Shown: positions 49,801-62,913, numbered from the stretch's first letter. The stretch: DNA of 64,000 bases from Baylisascaris procyonis (GCA_037389465.1 JAZARR010000197.1:4636501-4700500), one strand, 5' to 3'. Program-made: numbers and translations. Notes: a model not told the origin generated them from the letters alone.

Positions 49801-52800
49801 ATAATGTTCGAATAGCGTATAGTTCTAAATATTGACACTTATTTTCTATGACTAAATGCATTGACATTTGAAAGGAACTTGCTCTTCGGTGGTCTCGAAC
49901 CCATCTCAACTATCATTCCCTTCCTGCTATATGAGGAGGAAATAGATGATGTAGACCTAAATGCTTATATTCCATCATAAAACTTGAAAAGATGGCTCAC
50001 TCACGTGCAAATAAAGTCATACATACTATTGCTAAATGTTGTAATATTCACATCTTGGCTAAGAACGTTTTTCAAAAAAAAAAAAAAAAACAACTTTGAA
50101 AGCCTTGAGAAATTATCGATTTATTTTTTCCGGAGTTCCGCTCCGGAGTCATCTATCGTAGTTGGCATGATATCTCGCACACTTTACAAGCTATAAGGAA
50201 GGCACCGTATCCAGTAGACTATTCATCAACTTACATGGATTGTTTGATTGCGATGATGATAGTTGTGGAGTTCCATTTGGGAAGAAACACGAAAATTTCG
50301 CATTTGCGTCCATCCTTGAAAACGTTCAACACAAACAATAAGAGATCATTAAATTGTTGGTAGAAATTCGAATGAAGTAATCTTAGATTTCAGAGAATAT
50401 GCAAATTATAAATTATTCAAAATTTCATAGTGGGAAACTTTTTGCCCAAAAAGGAATGGCTAAATGACATCACAGGTAAATAGCAACAGCTCGAGATTTT
50501 GAATATCAATTTTACGGCTGTTTTCGGTTAATAGCCCTTAAAAGTTTTGGGCTTTTTCTTGCAAAAATTCGGCAGGGAACCCATAGAGAAATTTGCTCTT
50601 CTCTGAGTTTTTTGACGAAGAGGGAAAATGAAAAATAGGTCTATGGCAAGGAAGGGGATGGTGCTCCTCCCAAAGCTTTGGAGTGGAAAGAAAGGGGGAG
50701 GGAAGAATTGTTCGGCAGGAGGTTTGCTTAAGGAAGCCGTTGTTGGAGAGGAATAGCTTATTATCGAAAGTTTATTCGAATCTCTAAAGTACATTTGATG
50801 CATTTTTCTAGAGGACCTAAATCCCATCGTTAGATGCGTATTGTTGATTCGATGAATGATACCACAAGATTACAAATTTTGGAAAATCTGAAAAAAAAAA
50901 GAAAATGAGGGACTTCCCACAATTGAAATATTTTTTGAGAATTTCTTTAAAAAAAGCCTAAAAACTCGCGAAAATATTAGTATGTTTCATTAAAGTTTAC
51001 GAATAAGGCAGTTGTAATTTAAAATATTTGAGAGAATTGGTATTCTCCCCAGTCTTGTATGGCAATAGTCTAACACCTCTTATACGTTAGCGATTTCTGT
51101 TTGAGGTGAAATCCCTTAGGTATATAACATGTTCGTCAAATCGGTTAATCAACTTGATACTCGAGTAAAATGAAATGAAATCTCGATGAAATATGCAAAA
51201 GCATTTTCCCGGCGGCTGTGTTGACCGGTTGGTCAGCGGACAAATCACGAATGTACGCATCTATCTATATACTAAAATGCTTATTAGTAATCTTTTTAAT
51301 GAATAAATCGCTAAGATTAATTTCGTGTAAATAACGAGTATAATAATTATATTTAAATGAATATGAATGTGTAATATTAGTATTTAAATGAAACATTTGA
51401 TGAAATTTGCAAATTTATTCAAAACGATATTTTTTTTTCTGTTCATAGTAATTAATGAAAATACAGAAAGATGGAAATGAAATTCATAAGCACAAAATGG
51501 ATTTGCACATATCGAACTTGAAATTTCTTTAATTATCAAGAAAAAAAAAACACGAACCAATAGACAATAACTCAATACCTGAATATTAGAATTCATAAAA
51601 ATTTCATCGAAACATTTATTGCAATTATTCTTATAGAATATAGTTGCAAACGTCGAACTAATAAAACGATCTCCGGAGCTCAATTTAAAACTCCCACTTA
51701 GCATAGCAGCTAAGAAAAATCTACGAAGGAAAATATTGAAGAGAATGAAATTGAATAAAACATTAATAAATATTTATATAAAATGAAATATATAGATAAT
51801 AAAAAAAAAAGAAGAAACAAATAATTTAGCAAAGAATAAAAGAACGAAGAGATCAATGAAATTATAGATGAGAATCAATTTGAAGATAAGCTCAAAATAT
51901 AAGTTGTGATATGTGAATAGGTTATCACGTCTTGTTATCACTTGTACAATTTTTTTCTTGCACTAAAAGTAATGACAATGAACATTTTCTTGCGATAAAA
52001 ATATAATGAAATTAGAATGAAAAAAATTTTTTTGCAATGTTTTTTTTCGCAATGAAAAATTTCTAATATTTTATGATTATTGGAATTTACGAGTCGCTTA
52101 CAGTCCATAAATAAACAGATTCATTCGTTATTGATAGAATTTATCAACGAAAAAAAAAAATTTCATTAGTTAGAGTAATTCATGTTCATTTAAATAATAC
52201 GAGTTGTTAACGTTATCGAATGAACTGTAATGCGTCACGTAAGTGTTGCACTATGATCAACACAAACACAGGTAGAGATTTATAACTATTTTCATTCGAA
52301 TCGTATATTTCTAAACCTTAAGTATTTGCTTGAAAATGGTGAGTGCTATCATCTCTTATATATAAGTAAATTAATTTTTAACGTCAAAAATAGAATCGTT
52401 ATCTTGTTAATGAATTTGCCGATATCAGATATCATCGGGAATTTATTTAAAGGTAAGCGAATAGATATCGCTACAAATTTTTGCTCTTTCTAGATCCTTT
52501 ATCCCTGAATATAATTTTTCACTTTTTAGCATAATATAATTCAATACTACTTCGTCTGTTTATAGTGTAAGCTAGCATCTGATTTATCGATGAATCGTTT
52601 CCTAAATTTTCAATATTAGAAACGCTAAAATTTTTAAGGAATTTTCAACTTTTAGATGTTTGTTACTGAGATGCTAACCACCTGCAGTAAACGATTCTTC
52701 ATCTCATGCATAAACCACTTATGAATGCTATTTGCATATATCTTATTTTCTCATTTCCGGTCTAGATAGCACTTAGCCATCCATATTCATAGGAAAATGT

Positions 52801-55800
52801 AGATGGAAATAAACGACAATAACTGAAATTTGAATAATTTGATAAGAATTATGATATACCGATATGCGGTCAATTATTAATTAAATGAGAACACCTGAAA
52901 AAGAACCAAAATTTAGTTGCATTCGATTAAGTTCTTTTATGCATGTACAATCACCAATTGATTCATCCATATTGCGTGGATTACTCGTTCTCCATGAATA
53001 CATTTGCGTTTCGGGTCGTGTACTACAAAATTCCGCACATTCATCCCTATCGATTGCGCTTATTGAACCAGTTTCCGGTCCAAATACTTCATGATCCCAG
53101 AAACGATCCCGATCCGAATCGTCTGAAAAAAAAAATTGTTGCACTCATTATTTATATCTCTTTTCTTAAGAGATAATAATTAAATTGAAGAATATTTAGA
53201 AAATATTACATTTGAAGTACCATCACAAAGAGCGTAGTATACAAAAAATAAAAATAAATAAATAAATCCGCGCAATTATTCGAGTAGATGAGTAGTTGAA
53301 TATATTACTTGTAAAAATTGTTTTTTATACAAAAAAAAACTTATTTGCATATTATACAACATTAGCATATATTATATATGCCCTAGTTATATAAAAAGAG
53401 TTGAATATTATTTTAAATTTTGCATATTATCGATGTAATATATGCAGAGAGTCAACATTACGTCACTTAAGGGAATTCTACTCATTCTTGCATTGTGATA
53501 AAGTGGCAAATTTTGATCTATATATGTATTTATCTAGTTTGTTTTTATATTTATTTTTAAATATTTATTTTTTATAGTCTATTTTATTTATATTTGTTTT
53601 TTTTTTAATATTTTTTTATTTGGGTGAAAAATAATCTCTCTTATGGATATATATCATCAAATAGCTTGTATTTTTTGAATTTTTTTCACTTCTTATTTGA
53701 TTTATGAAGCTCTTGAAGGAAATTTTTGAGGTAAACCTTTTTTTTTTCATAAACTTCATCAATATTTAAAAAGAAGGAAGTAATGACGTCATTCTATAAG
53801 TCGAAAACCTTAATTGTCGACTAAAAAGTGACGAAAGCGATAATGCTTTTTATTGCTCAACTCATTCATATAGTGCATTAAATGCGCTTATAGAGTCCTC
53901 TATGTAACATATACGAATATATGATTATAAAATTTTCTTCCTTGTCACTTCGATTTCTTATAAGCAAAAAAAAAAAAAGAGTAGAAAATTTGTATGCAAT
54001 GACGTAAATAAAGTTGTTGCATGATTCAAATAATATTTGTAAAAGGGAATTTTTTTTTTCGTTTCATTAAAATAATTCATTTGGGAGTTTCTTGATATAC
54101 ATTTCCTTTCCTTTATAAAATACAAAAATATTACAGCGATAACGTTAGCGTGATAATTAAATGCAATTGCAAACGATTTATTTATTCGACTTCATCTATA
54201 AACCTATTTTAAGCTATCAAATTTAATGATATTTTGTTAGTGATATTTATGCGCGAATAATTCAAGATTTATTGAAGAAAAAAAAAAGTCTATATACTAG
54301 ATTTAGGTTATATTACAATAAACTCCTCTCTTTTTTTGGAGAGAAGGGGGGGGGCTTATGAACTTCATAAATTGCGAGTGCTATATAAGGGCAGTTCCTT
54401 AATACGAAATTTCTAAGAGTTTTATAGGCTTAGCAATGCTATATAATTGGCTTAGCGCATTGAATTTGTACGTTTATAATTGCCTCAGAAAATCTTATCG
54501 TATTTTTTAAGGTTTTTTTTTGCGCTGGTTTGTAGTGAATGCAAGTAGTAAAGAATATTTTTTCGGTACTTGAACAATTTATCAACGCAAAAATGTCACT
54601 TGGTGATTTGAAAAAAATGTCATTCGGCTAAGCGCAAATGTCGTGGCTTAAATTTTTCTTTCCTTATGGACACTAATACGGCTCACCTGTATCAAGACAG
54701 AGACCAAAGTGAACCCCGCTCGCATTCACAATTGTACCGTTAAGGGATCGACTTTTAAGTGTGCATGTACCATCGGAAGTCCATTCAAATGCCATACAAC
54801 AGTGATCTTCACGACATGTGATCGCACAATCCTTTAGGGAGATCTCATAATCTCGTCTATAATCGGCACCTCCGATTGATGCACCTGGTCCATTAACAAA
54901 ACAGCGTCCTAGAAAATATTTCTAAATGTCGATTATTATATTTGAGAAAAAATTATGGGAAATTTTTTTTTCGAAAAAATTCAACAACTCAACGTAATAA
55001 ATCTTTTAAAAGTTACCCGAGGGTAAGTTTATTTTTTCAAAAATTTCAAATATATAGGGAATTTCTCAAAAAATGAATAAAATTTCATCGAATAAGCGAG
55101 CGAAATTTGAGCAAAAATGCAATAAAAGGAGAGAATGAGTTGCAAATTTGTCCACTCTTGAATAATCTTACTTCATCTTTCCCCATATAAAATACCAGCA
55201 AAAATATCTGGAGCTTGAGTTTGCTCTTCCCCTCCGCCACCTTCCCCCCTTCCAGTGTTCCCCCACCAATACACAGTGGGACACTCAATGAATAAATATA
55301 AAAAATAAATGAATAAATATTATATATATATCGAATTTGTTTTTTATTATCTCCCAATCGAAAGGCATTTTTTTTTCTTTCTTTCAAGCGATCTCACTTA
55401 GTGAAATCCGTCATCATCATTCATTTGATATGCAGTAAAAAATCATGTTGTTCATTATTTTCTATGGATTTCTTTTCACTATAAATCACTTCCGCATGAC
55501 ATATACCTTAATAAAGATTAAATATTCAAAGTGTTACACTCATTATCGCCTATTAAATCGCTTCATTCAGCATTAAAAATATACACCTTTTCGAGAAATA
55601 CATCAAGCAAAATGTACTTTGCTATATTTTCTCTCTTTATTTGGTTAATATTATTAAATTTTCTAGTAGGTAATTTTTTTTATTTGCTCTCGTGACATCT
55701 ATTCTACATGATCACTGCAAAAATAGTATTTTTTGAATATTTTACGATTCAACGATTCGATGGGATTATTTGATGTGCGTGAATAAGATTAACAATAGAA

Positions 55801-57994
55801 CGATACTCTATATTTAACTTTCTTTGATAAGCAGCATTTTTACAAATTTTCTATCATTCGTTTTAATAACGCATGAATTTCAAGTGGAAAATTTATGAAA
55901 GAAAATGACATTTTTTGCCAATTTCAAGTATACTTCACACTTTCAAATAATTTTTTTAGGCAGATTATATCGTCGATATAAGATTAGTTATGGATAAAAA
56001 TCCTACTTTTCTTCGAAGTTTTCTTGCCTAGTTCCTAAGCAAAAATTACAACATTATTATTTATCGCACGGAAAATCTCACTCAGTCGATTGAATATAAC
56101 AATTACGCTTCACATATAATAATTCAGACGATTAAATCAAAGATTAATTACTATAATTCACGAGTAATTTTCAATTAATTCCTGATCGGTTAACAATTAA
56201 TACTCTATACTATAAACTAAAAATATTCATTAATTAATTTCTTATATTTAAAAATTTTTAGTTAAATCCAATACCTATAAAATTCGTTGATAGAATATTT
56301 TATAAACTCATTAGTAAAATTTTTATTGCCGAAATTATGTTGCAGTATTGAATATCTTATGAAATATGACCGATATGACTTGATCACGGTCACCTTATAT
56401 CAACTGATTTGATCAGTGGATCACAATTTTAAGCTTACTTCTCAACGACCATTGAATGTCATAAACGAACAAAAGTAGAGCGGTCATAATGGCCAAATTT
56501 TATAGATTATCTTGTATGAAAATTTTTCTTCAGCTAAATGTTGAAAGCTATTTTCATTGAAATCATTTTAAAAAAATTCTTAAACATTGAAAGTTTGTTG
56601 TCGTTTTCTTTTTGGCCAACTAATTATGTAATAGAATTGATCGTCGGTCAAAAAATGGCCATTTCAAAGGAAGATGTAAGTAGATTTCTGACAAAAATCA
56701 AAATGAGTCTAATTAAATAAGCATATTCGGCTGACTTGAATGAATGACCGGCCATATGGAGGCGAATTGAATATGCAAATGGACAGATACCTGAAGCACT
56801 ATTACAACTAGTGCATGATAGTTACAGAAACGCAAAAAAAAAAAAAAGATTGGGGAAACCTATTCTTTATAATGCTCTGTTCTTCAGTTCAAAAACTCTA
56901 TGATCATAGAACAAACTTGGAGACTTTTGCTCGTTGCAACAGTTTTTGCACATTCCAATGATATTTAAGATGGTAGCTATCATCTATTACGGTTGAATTT
57001 TTATTTTTGTTTCTTTTTGGTATTATATGATCGTTTTTTTTTTCAATAAAACTTAAATAATTTCAATACGATTTTCAACGCAATTTTTAGTTTATTGTAG
57101 TTTTCTCAATAATTGCACTTTGAAGGAAATTGAAAAAAAAAAAGATATAAAAATTTACTGAATTCGAGTTGAAATTTTCCGAGAAATAATGAATATAATG
57201 ATCGAAATTAATTTCTGAATTTTTCTTTGATAATTGAGAATATAATTGCTATTTATAGTGAAAATTGTGGCTTTAATTTTCAATTATTAAGTTACGAATT
57301 ATCCATTTGCGGGTGAATCATGAATTCCTTGATCACCTGTGTCCTAGATGGACTGAATAAAGATGTATTAACTATCGACAGCGATGAAGGATTCTAGTGC
57401 CTTATAGGGGGATGGCATAAAGGGATTTCTTCGACATGAACTAGTATCAATAATGGAGGGTTGAGAGGAAAGGGGGGGGGGGTGAATTTTGATGGAACTT
57501 TCAAAAATGATCGTAAATTCCAATATTACTTAAAAGTTTTTTTAAGTAATAATAAATCGATCTTTCAATATGAGTGTAAATTAGAGGAATAACCGCAATA
57601 GATCTTAAATGAAAGATCTTTTTTGAATCTGAGGATGCTGTTTTCAAGATTTCTCAGATTTTCACCAAAGAACCCCTAGTGGCTTTATTTAACTGATTAC
57701 GGTATAATAATTGAAAAAAAAAGAATTACCTGCTGCTTTTGCGGTTGCTAAAAGTGTTGCGAACATAATCACCGAATAGCAATTGAAATATTTGTTGACA
57801 ACGAATCGCCTATTGACTCGTTTCAACGTTGGACGAATTAACGTCTCGTCGCATCGTATAAATGCAATGATACGTGTTGATTGAGATTCTGATAACGATG
57901 TTGCATCTCTCCTTTCATATTTCCGAATTGATCTTGGTGAATTGCAACACATCGACGATTTAGTTGATGTACAAAATATCGAAGATGACAACAT
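46593..57994 (-). CDS. PAN/Apple-domain extracellular protein, at least eight exons
   Basis: Exons on the minus strand in order: 57994-57730, 54908-54687, 53122-52895, 51709-51579, 50314-50235, 48775-48654, 48527-48339, 46847-46593, with possible extra exons 51215-51154 and 49060-49001. The protein begins with an N-terminal region ending in a hydrophobic stretch (signal or signal-anchor), then one clear PAN/Apple domain, a second Cys-bearing module, a Ser/Thr/Pro/Asn-rich linker and an unrecognised C-terminal segment. PAN domains bind proteins or carbohydrates outside the cell. Phases agree except between 51579 and 50314 (0 versus 2), where the extra exon 51215-51154 would restore the frame. 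It runs convergently to jip-1. Exact family unknown. Confidence 0.65.
47856..47932. repeat. hairpin and two TGACGTCA sites in a GC-richer island
   Basis: GGGTGCGTC (47856-47864) and GACGCACCC (47899-47907) are inverted copies enclosing TGACGTCA at 47883-47890; another TGACGTCA lies at 47925-47932. The surrounding 47.6-47.95 kb is GC-richer than its intron but shows no consistent open frame. Confidence 0.7.
48339..48527 (-). CDS. PAN gene exon 7
   Basis: Acceptor TTATTGCAG, phase 0; donor AAAATT|gttagt, phase 0. Encodes SISNPHTSPSDDQRYDCRWQ and a Ser/Ala-rich part. An earlier donor GCAG|gtgatc would give a shorter exon that does not fit the last exon's phase. Confidence 0.6.
48654..48775 (-). 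CDS. PAN gene exon 6, Gly/Pro/Thr-rich linker
   Basis: Acceptor AATTTAAG, donor AAT|gtaagt, phase 1 to 0. Encodes GTTGYGSTSNTPGQAPMN and then LALPAPLPMLPTAVQN. The longer plus-strand open frame over these bases is a shadow. Confidence 0.65.
48848..50234. other. intronic part of the PAN gene
   Basis: Apart from the candidate exon at 49001-49060, this stretch contains only AT-rich sequence, a C-rich tract near 49330 and poly-A runs. Confidence 0.4.
49001..49060 (-). CDS. candidate cassette exon of the PAN gene
   Basis: Acceptor ATTCACTCAG, strong donor CC|gtgagt, phase 1 to 1, fitting between exons 5 and 6 without changing frame. Encodes RQFPEEFGYLEINMLKKDL, within a longer open stretch. Confidence 0.4.
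50235..50314 (-). CDS. PAN gene exon 5, Ser/Asn-rich linker
   Basis: Strong donor CAT|gtaagt; acceptor TTTTCAAG. The frame that joins the next exon in phase reads KFSCFFPNGTPQLSSSQSNN; all three frames are open here, so the choice rests on phase and on the matching low-complexity style of the next exon. Confidence 0.5.
51154..51215 (-). CDS. weak candidate exon bridging exons 4 and 5
   Basis: Acceptor CAACACAG, donor AA|gttgat, phase 0 to 2, exactly what is missing between the neighbouring exons. Encodes PPGKCFCIFHRDFISFYSS. Supported by phase and local GC content only. Confidence 0.25.
51579..51709 (-). CDS. PAN gene exon 4
   Basis: Acceptor TTTCTTAG, phase 1; donor ATTCAG|gtattg, phase 0. 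Encodes MLSGSFKLSSGDRF and later NNCNKCFDEIF. May complete the second PAN module. The next recognised exon does not match in phase. Confidence 0.55.
52895..53122 (-). CDS. PAN gene exon 3, PAN-like module
   Basis: Acceptor TTTTTTTTTCAG, donor TCAG|gtgttc, phase 1 to 1. Encodes GPETGSISAIDRDECAEFC followed by IGDCTCIKELNRMQLNFG. The DECAEFC and CTC cysteines fit a second, divergent PAN module that lacks the usual middle cysteine. Confidence 0.8.
54687..54908 (-). CDS. PAN gene exon 2, PAN/Apple domain
   Basis: Acceptor TTTTCTAG, donor ACAG|gtgagc, phase 1 to 1. Encodes a complete PAN/Apple domain: GRCFVNGPGASIGG at the start, then the core LKDCAITCREDHCCMAFEW, GTCTLKS, and the closing HFGLCLDT. 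The eight-cysteine spacing with CX3C-X4-CC is typical of the family. Confidence 0.85.
54909..57729. other. first intron of the PAN gene
   Basis: Contains a C-rich tract near 55230, a G9 run in 57471-57482, and AT-rich sequence. The minus-strand open frame at 55085-55387 is low-complexity and has no supporting signals. Confidence 0.5.
57730..57994 (-). CDS. PAN gene exon 1, signal or signal-anchor
   Basis: ATG at 57994-57992, 88 codons, phase 1 out (GCAG|gtaatt). A hydrophobic segment NCYSVIMFATLLATAKAAG closes the exon about 70 residues from the first Met. Either the protein is a type II membrane protein with a basic, Ser/Arg-rich cytoplasmic tail, or translation starts at a later Met and the segment is a cleaved signal peptide. 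Confidence 0.6.
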
Positions 57995-58083
57995 CGGTCA
58001 CTGAATATCACCTAAGATAGATATTACTCATTGTTGTTAAATGTTGTAAATATTTACGTTTTGAAACCGTATTGTCGTAAGAA

Positions 58084-58183
58084 AGTAAACAAATAAACAA
58101 ATAAACAAATAAACAAATAGACAAATAAACAAATAAACAGATAAATAAATAAACAAATAAATAAACAAATAAACAAATAAAAC
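58084..58183. repeat. AAAC/AAAT tetranucleotide microsatellite
   Basis: Alternating ACAAATAA units just upstream of the PAN gene first exon. Confidence 0.93.
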
Positions 58184-61100
58184 GTAGTATTTATCATCAA
58201 TAAATAAAACACAGTGGATTCGGAAGATGTTTGCGAATTGTGACCTATTCCCTTAATGGATAAATCATTTTATGGATATGAAAAGATAAAAGATTCGAGT
58301 TCTCTTAAGTCTTTGATATAATTTTTTTTGCCTTTATTTAAGCTGGTAAGCGAAAAAAAAAACGGAAATCACTTCAGTTTTAATATTGTTTTTTGATATT
58401 AGACAGAAATAAAATAGTTTGTTTAACAATGTTTGGATGATAATTAGAAGAAAATAATTTAAATGAAATAGTCGAATTCTTTCGGGAATTTTCGACATGA
58501 AAATATAATTGGAGAAATTAATATCAGTATTTATAGGCATTAAATAAAATTTAATGCACTAAATATGATGAATTGATGGACGAATAAGAATTATTGTAAA
58601 TTATAGTTGCCAATACCGGGGGTATAAAGTTAATATGAAGGATATGTATATATCATGGCCTTTTGGGGGAAAGGAAGGGGGCTGGGGAATTGCTTCTTTT
58701 AGCAAGTTTTACGAATTTAAAAGCACCGATAAAACATTGAATTTGCTTTTTTGCAGTAATGCTCAATGAAGCATTATGATCGGCTAATATGTCTGTAAAC
58801 AATGTGGAATAATGCTCTAACATCTAATATTGTCCGGATGTCATCTGCAAAAAAAAAAATAAAATAAAATAAAATAAAATATACCAAATAGCTGATACAT
58901 TTGGCGTATTTTTTTCGGTTTTATTTCAATAAATTTTCAAGTAATTAGAGCATTTATGGAATGAAATGTTTTCGAGTTGAAAAGATAGATCAAAAGGTCG
59001 CAATTTCGATTCGTTAAGATCAAATCTCTAAAATCGCAAATCTCCATTCAATATTTATGGTCATCTAGAATGTTGATAGTCTCTATGCTCATTAGCGTGA
59101 TTAGCTCACTGAAGCATAATCGCAGTATGCAAAAACAAAAAATCGGACGTAATCCTGAAATTACCTGGACTTTTTCAATGCATCTCTTACCAGCCTCATT
59201 ATTTGATCGTAATGACTCAATGATTGGTTACAAAACGAGCAAAATGCAGTGATAATATTGTTCCATTGCAAATATCGAATTCGCCTCTTTTCTAGGTTTT
59301 AATCCATCTTTCTTCGAAGATTTTATCTTAGATGAAAAATTTCTGAAATATTTCTGCTTCTATTTTCTTCTTCTTCCCCCTCCCTTTCCCTTCCTCTTCA
59401 CCTTCTTATCTTCTGTTTGGCTATGCTAGCTAATAAATAATTGTTCAAGAGAAATGCAAAGAATAGAAAACAAATATTTGTTATAGGGGAACGATTTCAA
59501 TGAATTTCGTTTATTCTATCGTTGAAATATTTTCGAGCTGAATTGATTAGGTTGCAATGATTCTTATTGCTTGCAGAATATACGCTAACCATTATTTTGT
59601 GAATAGTTGACACGCAAATTGCTAAAGAATAAAACAAATTAGCGTTGTGATCGAACGTTTAAAAGTGAACTCAAGGGAATTTTTTTTTTTTTTGCAAATT
59701 TAAGATGTATTCTTAGATTGTTTTCTTTCCTCCGTCTTGAATAAATAAATACTACTTCCGGAAACGATGAAAATTTTCAGAAGAGTTAATTTTTTGAATT
59801 TTTCTTTTACTATTTTTGATAACAATAAAATAAAACGATTTTTTGAATATAGTAGCAAGGTAAATTAAAGAATTGTGCACTACAACTACTTTTTTACTAT
59901 GCAATTGTATAGAGATGCCATGAAATTGTTAAAGTTTCACCGAAATTTTGTGTAGTGATAGAACTTTAAAAAATGTACAATAGATATTATACTTATATTA
60001 CTTTTAGTCTTCCTCTCCTCCATCTTAATGCCAAATTTACTTCAAACCTCACTTATCTCCTTCCCATTGGTACCCTCTTTCTCTCATCCATTCAAAAATA
60101 AAAATGCACCACTGAAATTGGTTAGAATTTTATTCGTCTTAATTGAATCCCGTATAGGTAGCGCAAAAAATTTTCAATTTTCAAAGACTGAATACGGTTA
60201 TGATAGACGACAAAAATAACACAAGAGACGCATACAAGTGGACCAATGACCATCTTACGCAAAGCTTACTCTGACGTTTTGTCCACCTACAATTTTTATC
60301 CTTGGATACTTAACGAAGTAATTTGCTGTTAAAGTATAGCCTTAGATGTTCAACGATGCTTTACCTCGGAAGAAATGTTTGACTTCTGGAGGCTCTTCAT
60401 TAACTAAATAATCATTACTTCTATTGCAATCGCTTTTTTCTTGATAAAGAGATCCCTATTCATATGGGTAAATTATATGGGTAAAATGGCCAAATAAAAA
60501 ATTTAGATATTTAAAACACTTCCAGAAATTCATGGAATGAGGCGAATAATTGCAAATTGCGTTATCCTATGGTGGGCATTAAGCTAAAAAATTTCAAAAT
60601 TTCCTGAAATTAATTTCAGTTCTATGAAGTTGAAATTACTGAACAACCGGTAGAGATAGAAGTGCAAAAAAAATGCGCATAGATAAGATGCGGCTATAAT
60701 TCACTTTTGAAAAATAGATTTGCTACAGCAAATGAAATATTGCAATAGACGAATTGCAAAAAAAATGCAAAAGTGGGAACAACTTTTGCAAACCATTCTA
60801 ATGCCGCATAATTCGTTGTTTAATTACTTTTTTTTTTTAAATATCATTGTGAATATAATTATAATACTTATTCAAGTTTCAAATAGAGTAATTTATCATT
60901 TCTGAGCATTGCATTTAGTGAATTTTACAAATTTTAATTCACAGTAATTTTTATTGATGTTTCACTAAAATGAGCAGTGATTTTTACACTACGAAGAAAA
61001 AATAAAATAAATCATTTCTAAGATTGCATAAATATTACGGCTAGGAAATACTGAATTACCTTACTACTTACTACAATTTATTTTTTCATTTATTACTGTT

Positions 61101-61764
61101 TGTTTTTTCATCATTCAATTACTTTATTTGAAAGTTTTCGCTAAAGATTCAGTCATTTGCGCCATTTCTAGTAGATTATTCAGCGTTATAAGTAGTTTTA
61201 ATCGAAAAATAAGTAAAGTTTTCATATTTTAGATTTCCTTTTACTGACAAAATTTAATTTCATCGAGATTATTAAGTTTACAATCGATTTTTGTAAATTA
61301 TATTTATACAGCGTATGATGTAGAAGTATTGAACGAATTCCAATTATATTAATATGACTAACGATTCGAAAAAAAAAAGATAATTAGTATGAGTTCATTT
61401 TAATTTTCGCTATATGAGGAAATAATTTAATTTACTTTTGAGCATAAAATACTTCCGATATAAATAATTTTTTTTTTTTGCTAACAATAATGAATTGAAC
61501 TTCTTTTATCGTGAATGTGCTAAGAATAGTTTGTAATGTGGAATGAAAGAATTGAATTTAAAACTTAATTATAACTGAAAATTGCAGTTATCCTTATATT
61601 CTTATAATTAATACTACATTCTTGAAGAGCATTCAACACAACCTTGTTAATAACATAGTGACGCGGTTATTCACTAGTTGCATTATTCGATTATCTGACT
61701 GCTCAACGATCAAGTACATCATTTTGTAGATTCGTTGAGTTTCTTCCACTAATCAACAGCGCAC

Positions 61765-61877
<113 letters not shown>

Positions 61878-62790
61878 TTTAGGTGTTCTATGCACATGAA
61901 TGAGAGAAAAAATGTGAGCAGAAAATATTTCCTAAAAGATGCGATTAGAAGAATGGTCAATTCAATGGAATAAAAAAGTAGTTTACCCTAAGGGATACGA
62001 CTAGACGGATGCGTTGATGATTTCCCATTTTAGCGTTATCAGCATCATCATTTGCAGTTATTGAAATAAACCTATTTCGACGACTTCACAAAAACAGCAA
62101 CTTCATCGTTATGTGATGTCGTCGATAAAATATTGTCGGATTTTCAACTTTTCAGAAAGAAAAAAAAACATATATTTACTTATATTTGAATTTATATTAA
62201 TATTTTTAGAATTTATATTGGAAATCCTGATATTTGCTCCCATTTAAAAATAAGACCTCAGCAATTTTCACTCCTAGAGGCTGCCTAAGAGTGTAAATAT
62301 ATGTGGGAAGGATAATAATTGTTGCACTCATATTGTTCCTTTAACGTATAAATGATATCTCTGAAGTATGACCAAGCCAACCTAAAAGATTATCTCTGTT
62401 ACTTAAAGGAAATAATTTACAACATGAAATAGGCCGAATGGGAATGATAATTCAATAGTGTGAGCGTTTTTTTTCTATTGAGATATAAATAGATTTTAGC
62501 AGCGATGTCTCAATAGTATCTCAATAGTACCCTGAAGCGATGAACTAATCATCCCATCATTAATAAATATTTCAAACTCATTTCCTTCTTATTAAAGAAA
62601 AAAACTTTGCCTCAAGGTTTTTCTCAAAAAGATTTTCGAGTAGATTCACTTCCTTGTTCACTTTGTCGCTTTCAACATTCATGAAATATTCCACATGCCT
62701 TACATTTCTATTGAACGATGCAGTCGTCATTGTCAAGCTAGACCCACCCACCACCTCTTCCCGGTGCGGGTACAGGCAACGGGCTCTAGG

Positions 62791-62794
<4 letters not shown>

Positions 62795-62865
<71 letters not shown>
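62795..62865. repeat. (AT)35 microsatellite
   Basis: Uninterrupted AT tract directly following a GC-rich segment (62740-62790). Tyr-Ile repeat open frames across it are artefacts. Confidence 0.98.
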
Positions 62866-62866
<1 letters not shown>

Positions 62867-62913
62867 TTAAGAGCAGGCGTTACAGTTGTTGAAAGAACGT
62901 TCGCCAAATATTC

